This document shows, piece by piece, positions 58,606 through 64,000 of a stretch of 64,000 bases of DNA. Both the position numbers and the translations under genes were made by a program. Within the stretch, counting starts at the first letter, position 1; each line of letters opens with the position of its first letter. The notes beneath the pieces were generated by a model. The model did no database searches. It was not told the origin of the DNA and saw only the letters and a list, made by a program, of their open reading frames with translations. The DNA is from Porites lobata (taxonomy: Eukaryota > Cnidaria > Anthozoa > Scleractinia > Poritidae): assembly GCA_942486035.1 (NCBI GenBank), contig CALNXK010000015.1, positions 2,305,001-2,369,000 of the forward strand. Direction: 5' to 3'.

Positions 58606-59684
58606 GACCTTCATGCTTTAGGTTCAGTTGTAGGCATAAATATATAAACAACTTTTCTCATAAGCATAGATTTCGCTTAATGTCTTCGGTAATTTTTCAG
58701 CCAATTTCTCGGCAGTGACTTCAATTGATACGTTATAATCGACTTTCCCATAAAGGACTGGAAGACTCTTGTTGTTTATTGTTCATTTAAACGACGCATT
58801 TGGCTAGTCCCAGTCTTTTGTGGGAAACCTGATGTAAAGTATCCATTCCGGTCACGACAGCTGAAACATCTCTAGGGAAATTGGCCCAAATTATTATTCC
58901 GGCAAATTTTCATTATTATGCGGATAAACATCGCGGCTAGCTGTATAAATTAAGACTTAAACTCAAATCTAATTTTTTCTAGCTAATATTTAATTTTACT
59001 TTATAGGATAAAAAATATATATATTTCTGCTAATTTCCTTTTTCTTTTGGAAATGCGAAAATTTGTCCATTATTTTCATTGGAAGTAAAAGGATCCAAAA
59101 TTTAACTGAAATGAAATATTTATTTACAAAGTCGCTTTAGATCTAATCCCTTTGGCGAAATTCAGACGAAATTTGAAGGCGAAATCTACTTGGCACTGAT
59201 TTTAAAAAACGTCATCCTAATTCATAACAGGGCAGGCAAATTTTAGATATTGAATTTGAAACGAAATATGAAGACCAAAACTTAATCGCGGCACTTCGGC
59301 ATTTTTGGTTAAATGATAATAAACGGCGCTAGAATAATATCTTATTTTCGGCAGCAAATTTCATTTCATTGTGACCCAAATATTAAACACTAAACATTAA
59401 AATAGGGCGAGAGAAATCCAGCATCAGTTTCTTCGCAGAGGAGAGATTATTATTGACTTGTGCTCTTTGGTGAAGTTTGTGAAATGAAGGTCAGTCAGAC
59501 CAGCGCGATTCTTTGTTCAATTCTCTGCCTTCGTTTCTGACGGAGACGCTCTGAAAAGTGAGTTTGACTCTGTAGCACCCTCTTTTTTCTTGTCCGAGTC
59601 TCTGGATATTTTCACGATATATTGACTTTGTAGATACGCGTCTTCAACTAAAACAAATTATATTTTTCGCTGAGAATTATTTTT

Positions 59685-59860
59685 GGCCGGTGTGGTATTG
59701 TGACGTAAATGAATGAGACCCTGAGGGCATGAGGAGCAAACTCTCACTTTCCTCTACGCTGCCCACCCCACTTGGGAACAAACGGCTGAATTTTCTAAGC
59801 GTCCAACTGCCCCCAGCTTGAATGAAGGGATCAGATAAAACAGACCAGGATTTTAAAGTT
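59685..59860 (-). repeat. Distant inverted pair, right copy
   Basis: Reverse-complement copy of 57485-57660 at about 80 percent similarity by eye. The 2-kb interval between the copies could be one long-TIR element. Confidence 0.78.
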
Positions 59861-60209
59861 GGAATATTAAATGACGACAGAAGAATGAACACTGACTTGG
59901 AGCAGAGTGGAAGCAGTCCGGCAGGGGCGAGGGAGGCTAGATTACTTTTTTTTTATATTTTTTTTATTGTAAAAAATGGACAACAGAGACAAGTTTTATT
60001 TCTTCAATAAAGTATTGTTATCTTCAGTACCGGTCTTGTTTACTTTGTAATCCAACTACTTGAGTGAACCAGATAAACACCCTAAAGGCTCGGACATAGT
60101 AAAACTTCGCGCGCAGTTAAGATTGGTTTACACCAGTGACATAAACACAAGCACAAGTTAAGTGCGGACGTAACAGCACAAGAATAAACACAAACACAGG
60201 AGAAAGTGC

Positions 60210-60345
60210 GCACTCATTCTTTCTATCCTCACCAGTAATTAACCCATTTAAAGCACAAGAACAAGAAAATCAAACGGGTTCGTTTTATTCTTCTTGTGTT
60301 TGCTCTTTAACTGTGTGAATTAGTAATGATCAAGGAAAGAATGAG
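60210..60345. repeat. Imperfect inverted repeat
   Basis: ACTCATTCTTTC with TTTAAAGCACAAGAACAAG on the left against CTTCTTGTGTTTGCTCTTTAA and GAAAGAATGAGTG on the right. It is probably a small foldback element. Confidence 0.6.
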
Positions 60346-61754
60346 TGTGTTCCTTCTTCCCATGTTTCTGCTTACGCATTTGTTGTTCATGACCTCAGTG
60401 AACTCAGCTGTGCCGGTTTTGCTTGCGTTCAAGTCGCTGATATGAACTAATCTTAAAATTACACCGTTTTCCAACCAAGCGATTGTTGCATACAATGTTG
60501 TAAAAGATAGCTCGAATTTAACAAATTGCTTTTGTTTACACATCGCACGCAACAATCTCAGCGCTAAAAAAAACGACGTCAATTTACTGCGCACAGTGCT
60601 TCACTGTGTCCAAGCCTTTACGTTTGACAAACCATAAGTACTTCAACAACAAAGTTCCAGTGTCGATGCAAATTTGGAAAAACATTAAGTCGCAAAAAAA
60701 TAAAAACACTCGCGCGAATAAAAGGGCTTGACAATTCTATTAGGAAACTCCCGCCCACGCAAATTCTTTTAATTTTGCTGAGCGGCAACAGTTAAAGGTC
60801 TTTCTCAAACTCGCACCAACACTATTATTTTGAGCTTAAAGTACTAGTTGGTTTAAATCAAGAGAGAGCTAAGTTCTGCTTTTGATAAACTCTTACTAAA
60901 TCTTTGTGGTTAAAATCAGACTGTTCTTTATCAAGCGGTTTGCAAGTTTCGACGCAAAGGACGCAACAAACAAGTGCTTTGCAGAAACGAAATCGACCAA
61001 AAAAATATCTTGACTGACTTATTCGTGTGAAATAAAATGGTCCAGTCTTCCTTGAAATGGCTCTTGGGGTCGTCACGCAGATACAAACGCCTTACGTGAC
61101 GATCTCAAGGACAACTGCACTTAAGACTATGATTTTGCAGTAATTACAAAAAAAAAAAAAAACTTCATAGTGCACACACCGACGCATGGCGCTATTTTGC
61201 GATATGAATCAATCATTGATAAAGTCAGTCTGAAATTACACAAAGCGTCGTCCAAGACCTTTTGTCTTGATACTGTGAACTTCTTCTTTTACTCTCCAAG
61301 TAATGAAAAAGCTAATTTTCCTTGCCAATTCTCACCGTCCGTTCATAATAGTACAGTGATTTCTCGCGTGACAAACCAATACCTTAAATGACTGTTTTCG
61401 TATTCTAACCACCCTTCCAGCTTCAAAACTTAGTGACTGTTACTCATACGATCCCATAGTTCATGGCGCCAAAAGCTAGTACCCACTCCCATTGCACTTT
61501 GTGCAATGCAAGGCAGATTTTGGATTCAACATAAAGTTCACAGTAAATAAACCAAGAAATAAACTACATGTAGCACAGTCATGCAATCCACCAAGAGCCA
61601 TACAGTCAAGACAAGTCATTCATTCAGTTAGTAAATAAAGTCAGTCAAAAATCACTTAGATATTCAGTCAATATGTCGATATCCCAGTTGAGCAGTAATT
61701 AAGAAGGTATATCAATATGTCATGCAGTCAGCAAGTAATGAGGTAAATTGATCA

Positions 61755-62335
61755 ACTAGTTGGGAAAACAAGGCCTCCTGGATTATAAAAATATGGATCT
61801 CAAATGATTTTGGTCAAAAATGGTAATTTCCTCTTTGCTTGTTTTGGGACAAGGGCCTTAAGATAAAGTTTGTTGATCATCCAGTTAGAAAACAAGTCTT
61901 CGTAGACAAAAAAATATTGATTTTACACCCCTTTTTCAAAGAGGGTAAGCCATGATTTTGTTCAAAAATTAGAAAAAATTTCATCTCAGTGCGATTTTGG
62001 ACAAATGAGCCTTGAAAATATGTTTGATGATCATCCATGTAGAAAACAAGCCTTCCTAGACCATACAAATATTCATTTTACACAGTGGCCATATTGAGAT
62101 TATTTTAAAGGGGTTAGCCTGTGATTTTGGGCGAAGATTGGAAATATCATATTTGCTTGTGTTGAGGCAAAAATAGCCTTAGAAATAATAAAATGTCTGA
62201 TAAATCATCTCGTAAAAAAAAACAAGTCCTCCTAGACTATTGAAATATGGATTTTATGTGCTCGTCATACTGTATTTTTTAAAAGGGGTTAACCCATGAT
62301 TTAGGTCAAAAAACGGAATTTTCGTCTTTGTTTAT
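61755..62335 (+). repeat. Degenerate tandem repeat, about four units
   Basis: Units of about 146 to 175 bp share GAAAACAAGNCCTCCTNGA, AAATATNGATTTTA, AAAGGGGTTANCC and GATTTTGGTCAAAAA. Markers lie at about 61806, 61952, 62122 and 62297. Confidence 0.85.
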
Positions 62336-62339
62336 GAAG

Positions 62340-62700
62340 TAAGTCAGTTGGTCAGCTAGTCAGTCATTCAGTCATTCATTCAGTCAGTCAGTCAGTCAGT
62401 CAGTCAGTCATCTAGTCAGTCAGCTAGCCAGTCAGTTAGCCAGTTAGTCAGTCAGGCAGTCAGGCAGTCATTCAGTCATTAGCCAGTTGGGCAGTCAGTC
62501 ATTCAGTTGCTAAGTCAGTTGGTCAGCCAGTCAGTCAGTCAGTCAGTCCGCAGCCAGTCAAGCAGTCAGTCATTCAACCAATCAGTCAGTCTGTTAGTCA
62601 ACCACTCAGTCAGTCAACAAACCAGTCCATTAGTCAGTCAGTCAGTCAGTCAGTCAGTATGTTAGTCAGTCAGGCAGTTTAATTTTAAGTCAGTCAGTCA
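62340..62700 (+). repeat. (CAGT)n tetranucleotide tract
   Basis: Long CAGT runs with CATT, TAGT and CAGC variants, directly after the degenerate tandem repeat. Looser CAGT clusters lie upstream at about 61570-61740. Confidence 0.95.
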
Positions 62701-64000
62701 GTGATGCTGGCTGTATAAGCAACAATGTAGATTGCATGTCTGATCTAACCCACAGTCAGTTTTACATCTCATCATCTTCCATGTGAAAATCATGAGAACT
62801 TTGAACAAAGTTCTAACCACAGTGCCAACAAAACTCGATTTTTTTTATGGCCTTCAAATTTCAGATTTTGAAAAATTTTGAATGAGATTTTAGTGATCAG
62901 CCCTTTTTAATACTTCAACAAATTGTTTTTGATATAGTGCAAACCATTTTTTTAGGTTGTTGAGTTGAAGGCTGCCACTTTGAGTTGCAAATTTTCTTTT
63001 CAGCAACACTCTGATGAACTTAATTCATCGCTTTCTGTTGTGCAACTGTAGAATACATAAGGTTCTTTGAACCACAAATTGACTTGTCTGAATGATAATA
63101 TGAAACTTCAATGCACATTAAGGTAAGCTTGAGCACATTGCATGAATTCATCTTTACGTTGGAAAAAATTAAAGGCTAATGTTTCTCCTTTTTAAGCTAA
63201 ACTTTCCCTGGTTCTCTTTCACCTTTCCACATGTTTGTTGACACAATGATTGTGAGCTTTAATTAAAGTTTTCAATATTATTTGGTCACTATTAGCAGAC
63301 ATGGTGGTAGTACTAAATTTTTGCAATGACTTTGTGATTGCAAAAATTGGCACATGAAAATGACGTAAAACTGTTTTTTAACAAGCTATAGCAGAACTTA
63401 GCTTACACGTACATCATTCTATAACATAGCTGTGGCAAACTAATCAAAAGTAAACTAATACTTATCCAGGAGAAAAACTAAAAATATATTTGGCATGATT
63501 AATTATCAAGCCAAATTTTTTTCACTGAGTGGTTCTTTCCACCACAGGATTATAAAATTGAATTTTATATGCATTTTCATTGAATAAGATGAAGGCTGTG
63601 AAAATTCCAAAATCCAGTCAGAAAATAAATGTGAAATTGCTACATGCAACTTGCTTCAGTGATTCATTGAAGCTCTCAAATTAGTTTCAAGTAGTATGAA
63701 CACTTAAAAGTGTTTTGGACAGTTTTCCTTTATTTTGTGTAGACGGTGATTTGGATTGCCTTTTAAGCTTCAAATACAGACTGTTTTCCTGAAAAAGTTA
63801 GGGTCAAGTGAATTTCTCCAACTACACTAAGCCATCAGATGCTCTGAAAATAAACACTGATTCAACTCAATTTCATCAATTAACTTCAATTATTCTTAAT
63901 GGGTTGTTCCTAATTATGTTCAAAATAAAAACCAACTCTTCCGCACAACAGCAACTAAAGCAATTTTGCCCTCAACTACATACGGGAAATCAGCTGTTGA
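62700..64000. other. AT-rich stretch without recognised features
   Basis: No gene, RNA or mobile element identified. Confidence 0.5.

Overview
The window looks like animal nuclear DNA, most likely from an anthozoan cnidarian (stony coral or sea anemone). This is an inference from four things: AT-rich sequence with GT-AG introns, one large multi-exon gene for a secreted/membrane adhesion-type protein, many degraded non-LTR and Ty3 retroelements, and dense short inverted-repeat elements (MITE-like). I see no bacterial or organellar gene organisation and no rRNA or tRNA gene.

Main gene (minus strand, about 18.56 kb down to 4.59 kb, continuing past the left part of the window). Six exons with mutually compatible splice phases encode about 2,367 residues of an extracellular protein: signal peptide, then three successive SRCR + right-handed parallel beta-helix modules, then the start of a MAM-like domain. 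The triple SRCR/beta-helix layout matches the Drosophila tricellular-junction protein Anakonda/Bark beetle. The C-terminus (normally lectin, transmembrane segment, tail) is not seen. The region where it should lie (1 to 4.1 kb) is filled by three nested, broken LINE copies and a tetranucleotide repeat.

18.6 to 26.1 kb is a retroelement cluster. It holds a decayed Ty3/Gypsy copy whose RNase H/integrase-linker segment (19,882 to 20,505) is flipped relative to its flanks. It also holds a nearly intact LINE with endonuclease and reverse transcriptase (22.0 to 25.68 kb), inserted into a segment whose uninterrupted paralogue lies at 33.4 to 34.1 kb.

26 to 36.6 kb has no convincing protein gene. 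It is built from diverged duplicated blocks (called a, b, c, d here), present twice in a different order, plus several TIR elements. 36.56 to 39.4 kb is a very large interrupted palindrome (about 0.9 kb arms) that has been hit by a MITE in one arm and a LINE 3' end in the other. 40.6 to 45.2 kb has a foldback element and a nested pair of TIR elements.

45.4 to 53.2 kb carries two long 9-bp-periodic minisatellite arrays made of the same sequence family in opposite orientation (GATGACTAG-type on the left, CTAGTCATC-type on the right), separated by about 2.15 kb. The left array is interrupted by a TIR element and the right one has a higher-order repeat of about 150 to 180 bp. 53.2 to 64 kb is mostly featureless AT-rich sequence with tandem duplications (103 bp and 234 bp), a distant inverted pair, a degenerate four-copy tandem repeat and a (CAGT)n tract. 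One possible spliced plus-strand transcript start (39.87 to 40.10 kb, next exon 44.69 kb) is offered at low confidence.
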